DNA from: Phycisphaerales bacterium
GTDB taxonomy: Bacteria; Pseudomonadota; Gammaproteobacteria; Competibacterales; Competibacteraceae
DNA: 7,176 nucleotides
NCBI GenBank assembly: GCA_014879435.1
Contig: JACSSB010000227.1
Span: 1-7,176, forward strand
Direction of reading: 5' to 3'
Shown here: positions 1 to 5,738 of the stretch, one piece after another
Layout of the letters: every line of letters begins with the position of its first letter
Numbering within the stretch: the stretch's first letter is position 1
Position numbers and translations under genes: made by a program
Notes under the pieces: generated by a model
Told to the model about the DNA's origin: nothing
What the model saw: only the letters and a program-made list of their open reading frames with translations
Databases searched by the model: none

Positions 1-125
1 TGAAGTGGCAGATCGCCGAGAAAGGTTTGCAATAGATTGGTGAATTCGTCTTCCATGATTTCACGCAGTTCGGTGACGATCTCATCGTCGAGCACCGGCA
101 ACTGGTCGGGATCGGTCTCTCTCAT
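1..125 (-). CDS. HPt domain protein, N-terminal part (cut by window edge)
   Basis: Reading leftwards from an ATG at 125, 41 codons stay open to the window edge. The translation contains LREIMEDEF and LLQTFLGDLP, the pattern of the first helices of histidine phosphotransfer (HPt) domains, which relay phosphoryl groups between receiver domains in multistep phosphorelays or chemosensory kinases. A GGGGA ribosome-binding site lies just upstream of the ATG. The phosphorylatable histidine (usual context HxLKG) normally lies some 15-20 residues further on and is outside the window, so activity cannot be judged. It could be a stand-alone HPt protein of about 110-130 residues or the front of a larger protein. 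It is transcribed divergently from the CYTH gene and is not contiguous with the kinase operon, although a functional link with those two receivers is possible. The fold assignment is fairly sure; the partner is unknown. Confidence 0.7.
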   Translation of the reverse strand, partial: MRETDPDQLPVLDDEIVTELREIMEDEFTNLLQTFLGDLPL

Positions 126-156
126 GCGGATTTCCCCTGGTAGTGCCAAGAGCGCA

Positions 157-184
157 AGCATACACAAAGCACGGCGGCTGTCCT
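157..184 (-). promoter_or_regulatory. Candidate sigma-70 promoter for the HPt gene
   Basis: On the minus strand, AGGACA (179-184; 4 of 6 matches to TTGACA) is followed after 16 bases by TATGCT (157-162; 4 of 6 matches to TATAAT). This would start a transcript near 150 and leave a leader of about 25 bases before the ATG at 125, carrying the GGGGA ribosome-binding site. It was found by eye in the 97-bp gap between the divergent HPt and CYTH genes; chance matches of this quality are common. No comparably good promoter was seen for the plus-strand CYTH gene in the same gap. Confidence 0.25.
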
Positions 185-222
185 ACCATGCACGCTAAAA
201 TCCAAGAAGGTGGGGGTAGATC

Positions 223-705
223 ATGGCAATGGAAATCGAACATAAATTTCTGATCCGCGACGCAGGTTGGCGACAACACATCGAGCGTTCGTCACGGATG
301 CAGCAGGGATATCTTACCAGCGATGCCCACTGCTCGGTGCGGGTGCGGGTCGCGGATGGTCAGGGCTATCTCAATATCAAGAGCAGCACATTGGGTATCC
401 AGCGCAGTGAATACGAATATCCTATCCCCTTGGCGGATGCCGAGGAAATTCTCGATACCTTGTGCGAGCAGCCATTGCTGGAGAAAACCCGTCACTTTGT
501 ACATTTTGGCGGGCATTTGTGGGAGATCGACGAGTTTGCGGGTGACAATGCCGGTCTGATCGTGGCGGAGATAGAGCTGAGTCGGCCCGATGAGCCTTTC
601 GATCGACCGGAGTGGTTGGGCGCCAACGTCTCGCATGATAAGCGTTATTACAATTCGCAACTGGCCCGTTACCCCTACCGGACTTGGTCGTGTCCCAGCG
701 ATTGA
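223..705 (+). CDS. CYTH (triphosphate tunnel metalloenzyme) domain protein
   Basis: This is a 160-residue single-domain CYTH protein. The signature ExExK is near the N-terminus (E4, E6, K8 in EIEHKFL). The alternating charged strands of the tunnel barrel follow: R40 and R42, K53, E63 and E65, K88 and R90, E101 and D103, E116 and E118, and K140. Family members bind triphosphate-containing substrates and Mg or Mn inside a beta-barrel. Single-domain bacterial members of this length, such as the Nitrosomonas europaea and Clostridium thermocellum enzymes, hydrolyse inorganic tripolyphosphate. Others are class IV adenylate cyclases or thiamine-triphosphatases, so the exact substrate is not settled. 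There is no CHAD domain, unlike E. coli YgiF. The ATG at 223 is chosen because AAGGTGGGGG (207-216) sits 6 bases upstream and because it puts ExExK at the usual place. The last codons overlap the start of the next gene, suggesting co-translation. Confidence 0.88.
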   Translation: MAMEIEHKFLIRDAGWRQHIERSSRMQQGYLTSDAHCSVRVRVADGQGYLNIKSSTLGIQRSEYEYPIPLADAEEILDTLCEQPLLEKTRHFVHFGGHLWEIDEFAGDNAGLIVAEIELSRPDEPFDRPEWLGANVSHDKRYYNSQLARYPYRTWSCPSD

Positions 706-1175
706 TCTCTATCAGTATCCCCAAACAGCGGTTGACGCTGCTGGAACAAGAGGCGGTAGTGGCGAGCTATACGGTATCGACTGCTCGCAACGGCCCTGGC
801 GAACGGCGCGGCAGTGGATGCACGCCGCGTGGCTGGCATCGCATCCGTATTCGTGTTGGCGCTGGACAACCATTGAATACGGTATTTGTCGGACGGCGGC
901 CCACTGGCGAGATCTACGATGTGGAACTGGCGGCGCGCCATCCACAGCGGGATTGGATTCTGACCCGGATTTTGTGGCTGACTGGATTGGAACCGGGCCG
1001 TAATCGCGGCGGTGAATGCGACACCCTGCGGCGTTTCGTCTACATTCACGGTTGCCCAGATACCGCGCCCATGGGTGTGCCGCTATCACATGGCTGTATT
1101 CGGATGCGCAACCGCGATGTGTGGGATCTGTTCGAGCGCGTGGCGGCGGGTGACCGCGTGTTCATCGCCGACTGA
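690..1175 (+). CDS. YkuD-fold L,D-transpeptidase/L,D-carboxypeptidase, apparently cytoplasmic
   Basis: A protein of about 161 residues built almost entirely of one YkuD catalytic domain. Numbering from the GTG at 690, the conserved histidine is H120 (YIHGCPD) and the active-site motif is S133-H134-G135-C136-I-R138 with C136 as nucleophile. The family's MGVPLSHGCIRMRN block is intact. YkuD enzymes attack the L-Lys/DAP to D-Ala bond of peptidoglycan stems, making 3-3 crosslinks or removing the terminal D-Ala. The N-terminus begins directly with the first beta strand (LISISIPKQRL) and has no signal peptide or membrane segment. This favours a cytoplasmic L,D-carboxypeptidase of the ElsL type acting on recycled muropeptides over a periplasmic crosslinker. 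The start is uncertain: TTG 684, GTG 690 and TTG 702 (which forms a TTGA overlap with the upstream stop) are all in frame and none has a strong ribosome-binding site. Any of them overlaps the CYTH gene, so translational coupling is likely. Confidence 0.85.
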   Translation: MSQRLISISIPKQRLTLLEQEAVVASYTVSTARNGPGERRGSGCTPRGWHRIRIRVGAGQPLNTVFVGRRPTGEIYDVELAARHPQRDWILTRILWLTGLEPGRNRGGECDTLRRFVYIHGCPDTAPMGVPLSHGCIRMRNRDVWDLFERVAAGDRVFIAD

Positions 1176-1177
1176 CA

Positions 1178-1191
1178 GCCGATATATCGGC
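1178..1191. terminator. Perfect 14-bp palindrome between convergent genes (possible hairpin)
   Basis: GCCGATATATCGGC is its own reverse complement and occupies the 28-bp gap between the stop of the plus-strand YkuD gene and the stop of the minus-strand STAS gene. As RNA it could fold on either strand into a 5-bp stem with a TATA loop. A competing 6-bp stem is possible between CGCCGA (1166-1171) and TCGGCG (1187-1192). Neither strand has a T-tract after it, so it is not a canonical intrinsic terminator. It may be a weak bidirectional terminator, an mRNA 3'-end stabiliser or a protein site. Confidence 0.35.
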
Positions 1192-1203
1192 GTGATCTTC
1201 GCC

Positions 1204-1698
1204 TTAGCTTGGATCTAACTTGGGTTTGATACTATTTAGCACGCTCTGGAAGGCTTGCCGGTTCTGAGGATTGATTTCAGAAAGGGTACGGTGGGCCTCG
1301 TAGACGACACGGGTCAGATCTTCCTTGCAAGGCACCTGATGGGTCAGTTCCTGCAGGGTCGCCGAGAGGGGTTCACCGGTGTCGCGGATGTCGAAAATTT
1401 CATAGAACCCCATGGTGTCCAATACTTGGTTCACATCGGGGTTGGTGGATAGCAGGGTGGTTTTGTGGTCGAAATGCTCGCGGCTGAAATTAGCGATCCT
1501 GGCCAGTAAACCCAGACTGGTACTGTCGATGGAATGCGTTTCGCTTAAATCCACCACGATGTCGTCAAAATCGGCGCGGGCAAACAGATCGTTGAGGAAA
1601 TCTCCCAAAGCGCAACCCATGGTATAGCGGATATCGCCGACCAGCTTGATCAGATAAGTATTACCCTGCTTGACATAAAATGCCGTGCCTGCCTCCAT
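1204..1698 (-). CDS. STAS domain protein (anti-sigma factor antagonist-like)
   Basis: A 164-residue protein with a STAS fold in about residues 5-110. The diagnostic block is VDLSETHSIDSTSLGLLARI: S59, directly after D58, aligns with the serine that is phosphorylated in SpoIIAA/RsbV-type antagonists. Unphosphorylated antagonists capture an anti-sigma factor or similar partner; phosphorylation releases it. After the core, residues about 112-164 form a charged, probably helical extension not present in minimal SpoIIAA proteins. It is the last gene of the kinase-receiver-phosphatase operon, 2 bp after the phosphatase stop, with an AAGGTGG ribosome-binding site (1706-1712) 7 bases before its ATG. 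The adjacent receiver-PP2C protein is therefore its likely phosphatase, as with HsbR/HsbA and CrsR/CrsA. The output partner (FlgM, a sigma factor, a cyclase or something else) cannot be read from this window. The family is sure; the partner is not. Confidence 0.88.
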   Translation of the reverse strand: MEAGTAFYVKQGNTYLIKLVGDIRYTMGCALGDFLNDLFARADFDDIVVDLSETHSIDSTSLGLLARIANFSREHFDHKTTLLSTNPDVNQVLDTMGFYEIFDIRDTGEPLSATLQELTHQVPCKEDLTRVVYEAHRTLSEINPQNRQAFQSVLNSIKPKLDPS

Positions 1699-1700
1699 AT

Positions 1701-2882
1701 TTATTCCACCTTCTTGATGAGTAACAGGGTGACATCATCCGGCAATAGACCGATTTGATCCAGCCCCAGTTTCTCGACTAGATTTTCGATAGTGAGGTTA
1801 GTGTTGCCGATCAGCTCCAGCAGGAACGCTTGCTTGGCACGCAGATTGGTTTGTGGCAGGGTTTCGAGAATGCCGTCTGAGATGAGCACCATCGCGCATT
1901 GTGGCGGCAACTGTAGTGATTCGGTCTGGTAACTGGCGAAGTCGAATAGGCCGATCGGTAAGCTCTTCTTGCCGATATAGTGTGCCTCTTGACCATCAAA
2001 CAGGATTGGAAAAGGAAACTGACCGCCGCTGCTATAGCGCAGCAGATTATTCGACCATTCGATGATGCCGTAGAACATGGTCAGATACTTATCCATGTGG
2101 CAGCTAAAAATCTCTCGGTTGAGCCGACTTAGCGTCTCTGCCGGGTTGAGAATTCCCCGGTCACGGTTTTGCCGATACAGCTCCCGATAGCGGCCGATAT
2201 AGCTTTTCAGCATGATGGTCACAAAGGCCGACGACACCCCATGCCCGGATACGTCGGCGATATAGAAGCCCAGGTGATCCGCATCGATGGCGAAATAATC
2301 CACGAAGTCGCCACTGAGATACTGTGAAGTGAGCAGATGACGGCTGAAGCAGTAGTTACGAAAAACTTTATTATTTTCCGGCAGGAGCTGGAATTGAATG
2401 CGTCGCGCTGCCGTTTCGTCTTCCCGCAACCGTCGCACGGTTTGCCGCAACTGCTCATTGATTCCTTCCAGGCGTTCACGATGTTCACGATTTTCCCGGC
2501 GCAATCGGGCGCGTTCTAGCGCATGGTCGATGGCGTGTTCCAGCACCGCCATGTCTTCGATTGGCTTGGTGACATAATCCCAGGCTCCAAGCTTGAGCGC
2601 CTGAATGGCATCGCTCATGCCACCCATGCCGGATACCACCAAGATCGGTAATTCGGGAAATTCATGGGTCACTGTGGCTAATACTTGCAGACCGTCCATA
2701 CCCGGCATGCGTAGATCGCACAGCACCAAATCGGGCTGATGATTGCGAATCTGCTCGATACCCGCCTGACCATCGCTGGCTTTGGTGACTTCAAACCCAC
2801 TATCTTCCAGATAAGCGGTGAGAATTTCCCGGACCATTCGTTCATCGTCAATGATCAAGATGCGTACCGGATTTTGGCTCAT
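1701..2882 (-). CDS. Response regulator with PP2C (SpoIIE-type) serine phosphatase output
   Basis: A 393-residue protein with three parts. The receiver domain covers residues 6-120, with acidic pocket D12/D13, phosphoacceptor D56 (LCDLRMPGMDG), S84 and K107 (TKPIED). A highly charged stretch, residues about 112-165, is probably a signalling coiled coil. The PP2C/SpoIIE phosphatase domain covers about 170-393. The metal-binding acidic residues of PP2C are all present: D192 (SGDF), D210 (ADVSGHG), D336 (SDG) and D382/D383 (DDVTLL). The phosphatase should thus be active, unlike the degenerate PP2C-like output of E. coli RssB. Phosphorylation of D56 presumably switches the phosphatase, whose substrate is most likely the STAS protein encoded immediately downstream. 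The protein stops right after the PP2C domain and carries no RsbW-like kinase domain, in contrast to HsbR, CrsR and SypE as I know them. Its ATG overlaps the stop of the upstream receiver gene (ATGA, 2879-2882) with only a weak ribosome-binding site, pointing to coupled translation. Confidence 0.92.
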   Translation of the reverse strand: MSQNPVRILIIDDERMVREILTAYLEDSGFEVTKASDGQAGIEQIRNHQPDLVLCDLRMPGMDGLQVLATVTHEFPELPILVVSGMGGMSDAIQALKLGAWDYVTKPIEDMAVLEHAIDHALERARLRRENREHRERLEGINEQLRQTVRRLREDETAARRIQFQLLPENNKVFRNYCFSRHLLTSQYLSGDFVDYFAIDADHLGFYIADVSGHGVSSAFVTIMLKSYIGRYRELYRQNRDRGILNPAETLSRLNREIFSCHMDKYLTMFYGIIEWSNNLLRYSSGGQFPFPILFDGQEAHYIGKKSLPIGLFDFASYQTESLQLPPQCAMVLISDGILETLPQTNLRAKQAFLLELIGNTNLTIENLVEKLGLDQIGLLPDDVTLLLIKKVE

Positions 2883-3268
2883 ATCCGGTTCTCGCGTGGT
2901 ACCGTCAGCATATGCACCGCCGTCGCTAGGGGCGCCATATCGCTCAGTGGTTTCTGGTAGACCCGGCTTTCGTCCAGACCTAAGGCACGCAGGTCGTCGG
3001 GTAGGTTGTAGCTAGAAGAACCGGTATGAATCAGAAATTCCATCTCGGGGTACATCTGATGCAGGGTGCGGATAGCGGTATTACCGTCCATATCGGGCAG
3101 GCGCATATCCATGATACAGACTTGGCAAGGATCTCCGGTCTGCAGCCAGCACAGAGCTGGAGCAACCGCAGCAAAAGCCGCTACCCGCCAGCCTTCGTCC
3201 TCCAGATAAGCCTTCAAGTTTTCTCGAATCATTTCCTCGTCATCGACGATCAAGATCCAAGCCATCAT
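2879..3268 (-). CDS. Stand-alone receiver domain response regulator
   Basis: A 129-residue single receiver domain with no output domain. Pocket residues are D9/D10 (VDDEE), phosphoacceptor D54 (IMDMRLPDMDG), T82 (HTGSS) and K106 (YQKPL), all in the expected order, so it should accept phosphate. The N-terminal third closely resembles that of the receiver in the next gene (ILIVDDEEMIRENLKAYLED against ILIIDDERMVREILTAYLED), suggesting an old tandem duplication. It could be a diffusible CheY-like regulator, a phosphate sink that tunes the kinase, or an intermediate passing phosphate via an HPt protein. ATG 3268 is preferred over ATG 3265 because GGGAGG (3276-3281) lies 7 bases upstream of it and because it forms an ATGA overlap with the kinase stop. 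At its end it overlaps the receiver-PP2C gene in the same way. Confidence 0.9.
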   Translation of the reverse strand: MMAWILIVDDEEMIRENLKAYLEDEGWRVAAFAAVAPALCWLQTGDPCQVCIMDMRLPDMDGNTAIRTLHQMYPEMEFLIHTGSSSYNLPDDLRALGLDESRVYQKPLSDMAPLATAVHMLTVPRENRI

Positions 3269-5697
3269 AGTGATGCCTCCCGGTTTAAAGGCAGGCGAAT
3301 ACTGAAGCAGGCGCCCTGGCCCGGTTTGGAGTGCACCAATAACCGGCCGTTGTGTTGCTCGGTAATGATAAAGTAAGACACCGACAGGCCCAGGCCGGTC
3401 CCGGCCCCTACTTCCTTGGTGGTAAAGAAGGGTTCGAAAATCCGATTCAGGATTTTTTGATCCATGCCCGGTCCATTGTCAATCACCTCAATCAAAACCG
3501 TGTCCGGTTCTTGACGGGTACGCAAGATGATGGTCGGCGACAGGGTACCTTCATCGGCCATAGCCTGTGCGGCGTTCTTGAGCAAATTCAGAATGACCTG
3601 CTCGATTTCCGTCTTGTCGCAATACATAACATGCAGTGCAGGATCGTAATCACGCTTGATGGTGATACGCCTGAAATCGTATTTTTTCTTCAAATCGTAA
3701 TCACTGGCAGCCAATCGCAATACGGTTTCCAGCATTTCCTCCAAATCCACCAGGGTAAAACGCGACTCGCTGCGCCGACTGAACGATAGCATGTCAGCAA
3801 CGATCTTGGCGGCACGGGCGCCGGCTTCGCGAATACCTTCGAGAAAATGTAGGATATCTCGATCCACCAAATAGCGGTTGATCTGATGCAGATCGACACC
3901 CATGGCGGCAGCAGCCGCGCGGTTTCGCGGCATTGTCGGGTCGATGCGTCGCAGAATATTTTGGCTGCCCTGCATGATCACACCCAGCGGATTGTTGATC
4001 TCATGTGCCATGCCGGCCGCCAATCCTCCAACTGACAGCATTTTTTCGGTCTGCACCATCATTGATTCGATTCGGACTCGGGCGGTGACATCATCCATGC
4101 GGATCACCGCTCCATTGGCGCTTTCTGCCATCAAAGGATAGACCATCACGTCGGCGTAATGCAGTTCGCCACCGACGTCGAAAGTCATGCGTGGTGTCTT
4201 GATCGGGCGGCCACGGCGAATCGCCTGTCGTACCTGCTCGAACTGGTTTTCCAATTGTGGAAACAGCTCGCCGAAAAAGCGCCCTTGCGCGGCTTCCCAG
4301 GATGAACCGCTCATCTCTTCGGCAAGCTGATTGAGTACGGTAATGTAGCCCCAAGGGTCGACACCGATCAGGATCGAAGGCATTGAATCGATGATATTTT
4401 TGAGATAAAGCCGCATCCTGGCCACTTCTTCCTTCGCATGTTTCTGCTCAGTAATATCGATCGACACCCCCAGCGCAGCCGTTTTATTCGAGCCGGGTTC
4501 AGTAAAAGGGATCTTGATGGTCTGCATGGTGCGGGTGTGACCGGTATGATCGGTGAAAGCCTCCTCAGGGATCAGTTTGGAGACTCCGCTTTCGATCACT
4601 TCCAGATCATCAGTGAGCATCCGTTCCACCTCTTCGTCCGAGCCGTGAATCTGGCGATGAGAACGGTTGATCAGTGCCTCGATGCTGGTGCCATAGGCTT
4701 TGGCGGTGGCGCGATTGGCCAGCAGGAAATGGCCATAGCGATCCTTGGCGAAAATGAGATGCGGCACCAGATCGATGATCCGTCGTAGCCGTAACTCACT
4801 TTCGTGTAAGGCTTTCTCAGCCTTGACCTGTTCGGTGATGTCGGTTCCGGTTCCACGATAGCCGCGAAATCGGCCAAGCCCATCGTGGATCGGTTTACCA
4901 CTGACTTTCAGGTGACGACCGTCGCCCTGGTTATCATTGAGCCGGGTTTGATAGACAAAATCGCGGAACGGTTGGTGTAATTCCAAGAGTTGGCGATGCC
5001 GCTGCCATTTTTGTGGATCATTGGCCAGATCACCAGTCGCCAGCTCCCAGCGGGTACGGCTCAATACATGTTGTGGCGCGATACCGGTTAGTGCGAAGAA
5101 ACGCTCCGACAGATAGGTGAAACGCATGTTCTCATCCATCTCCCAGATCCAATCGCTGGCCGCCTCGGTCACATCACGAAAACGTATCTCGCTTTCGCGC
5201 AGTGCCGTTTCGACTTGGCGGCGCTCATTCAGCTCCCGCTGCAATTGCCGGGTGCGTTGGGCGACTTGTCGTTGCAACAGCGTCGACCACAGGAGGGCGG
5301 CGATTGCGATCGTCGCCAGCAGCGCCAGGATCCAAGTGGCGTAGTGCAGTATCGTTTCCAACATACCGGTTTTCTGGCGCGCCGTACCCGACTGCAATTC
5401 ATTATCCGATTGTGGATCAGATGTTTCATTTGAAGGCGTTAACGCGAGCTTAGGTGGCGATGGGGGGGTATGCGTAGCCACCACCAGTGGATCCGATGTG
5501 GGTTGTAGTTGGTTGGCGATGCTGTGGGTGGTCGGGAAGAGGCTCACTACAACCAGCAGCATCAGCAGACAGCGCCATGACTTCCCATATCGGTAAGGCG
5601 AGGAGGGTCGTGAAATCAAAGAGGGCCGTGAAATTAGGGATAGGATGGAAGATGTGGGCATAAGAGAGATGGCGCGGGTCAGATTAATCGTTATCAT
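3265..5697 (-). CDS. Membrane-bound triple-PAS sensor histidine kinase
   Basis: An 810-residue kinase. A basic leader is followed by a hydrophobic segment at about 43-58, possibly a cleavable signal (SIA ending at 61), then a Pro/Ser/Thr-rich stretch of about 55 residues (62-116) presumably outside the membrane, then a second membrane segment (117-139). The cytoplasmic part has a short coiled coil, PAS domains at about 168-290, 298-418 and 428-545 (the first two ending in DITEQ), a HisKA dimerisation domain with phosphorylatable H565 (AHEINNPLG), and a HATPase domain with N box (NLLKNAAQA, N708), G1 (DNGPGM, 740-745), F box (FEPFFTTK) and G2 (GTGLGL). All catalytic motifs are intact. No receiver or HPt module is fused. 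The TGA overlaps the ATG of the receiver gene, making that receiver and the next one its evident partners. The start is uncertain: ATG 5697 has no clear ribosome-binding site, and ATG 5661 (12 codons later) is an alternative that would leave a roomier divergent intergenic region. Confidence 0.92.
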   Translation of the reverse strand: MITINLTRAISLMPTSSILSLISRPSLISRPSSPYRYGKSWRCLLMLLVVVSLFPTTHSIANQLQPTSDPLVVATHTPPSPPKLALTPSNETSDPQSDNELQSGTARQKTGMLETILHYATWILALLATIAIAALLWSTLLQRQVAQRTRQLQRELNERRQVETALRESEIRFRDVTEAASDWIWEMDENMRFTYLSERFFALTGIAPQHVLSRTRWELATGDLANDPQKWQRHRQLLELHQPFRDFVYQTRLNDNQGDGRHLKVSGKPIHDGLGRFRGYRGTGTDITEQVKAEKALHESELRLRRIIDLVPHLIFAKDRYGHFLLANRATAKAYGTSIEALINRSHRQIHGSDEEVERMLTDDLEVIESGVSKLIPEEAFTDHTGHTRTMQTIKIPFTEPGSNKTAALGVSIDITEQKHAKEEVARMRLYLKNIIDSMPSILIGVDPWGYITVLNQLAEEMSGSSWEAAQGRFFGELFPQLENQFEQVRQAIRRGRPIKTPRMTFDVGGELHYADVMVYPLMAESANGAVIRMDDVTARVRIESMMVQTEKMLSVGGLAAGMAHEINNPLGVIMQGSQNILRRIDPTMPRNRAAAAAMGVDLHQINRYLVDRDILHFLEGIREAGARAAKIVADMLSFSRRSESRFTLVDLEEMLETVLRLAASDYDLKKKYDFRRITIKRDYDPALHVMYCDKTEIEQVILNLLKNAAQAMADEGTLSPTIILRTRQEPDTVLIEVIDNGPGMDQKILNRIFEPFFTTKEVGAGTGLGLSVSYFIITEQHNGRLLVHSKPGQGACFSIRLPLNREASL
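3276..3281 (-). promoter_or_regulatory. Ribosome-binding site of the stand-alone receiver gene
   Basis: GGGAGG on the minus strand, inside the last codons of the kinase gene and 7 bases before ATG 3268. It is the strongest Shine-Dalgarno site in the operon and decides between the two adjacent in-frame ATGs. It suggests the receiver may be translated at a rate above the kinase, as is usual for response regulators. Confidence 0.6.
5605..5640 (-). repeat. Two-copy 18-bp direct repeat in the kinase leader
   Basis: 5605-5622 and 5623-5640 are adjacent 18-bp units identical at 14 of 18 positions. They encode SLISRP twice (kinase residues 20-25 and 26-31) just before the first membrane segment. The repeat keeps the reading frame and looks like a small in-frame slippage duplication in a poorly constrained leader. 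Confidence 0.6.
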
Positions 5698-5738
5698 AAA
5701 ACCATTTCACGGTAACAGACCCAACAATGGTGCAGATA
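5662..5738. promoter_or_regulatory. Divergent control region between kinase operon and nagZ
   Basis: The two divergent genes are separated by only 41 bp if the kinase starts at 5697 and nagZ at 5739, or by 77 bp if the kinase starts at 5661. Promoters for both must lie here or inside the neighbouring coding ends. The only AT-rich patch is about 5683-5700. It contains the 8-bp palindrome GATTAATC (5682-5689) and a TATCAT/TATGAT-like -10 readable on both strands (5692-5697). No convincing -35 box was found at the right spacing on either strand, so exact promoters are not called. Confidence 0.3.

Noticed and set aside
292..660. A 122-codon minus-strand open frame opposite the CYTH gene
   Set aside because: The plus-strand CYTH protein has its full set of signature residues; the antisense translation has no recognisable domain.
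1178..1203. Canonical rho-independent terminator between the convergent genes
   Set aside because: The palindrome is real, but the stem is only 5 bp and no T-run follows on either strand, so it is listed only as a possible hairpin.
1701..2882. RssB-type sigma-S adaptor identity for the receiver-PP2C protein
   Set aside because: RssB has a degenerate PP2C-like domain without metal ligands; here all the acidic ligands are present and a STAS gene is adjacent, favouring an active phosphatase.
4438..4788. A 116-codon plus-strand open frame opposite the kinase gene
   Set aside because: It is antisense to well-supported PAS-domain coding sequence, its translation resembles no family, and it has no ribosome-binding site. 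It is a shadow of codon bias.
5682..5697. Possible Fur-box-like or other operator in the AT-rich patch GATTAATCGTTATCAT
   Set aside because: One GATAAC hexamer on the minus strand resembles a Fur unit, but adjoining units match poorly and the region may be coding. Not enough to call.
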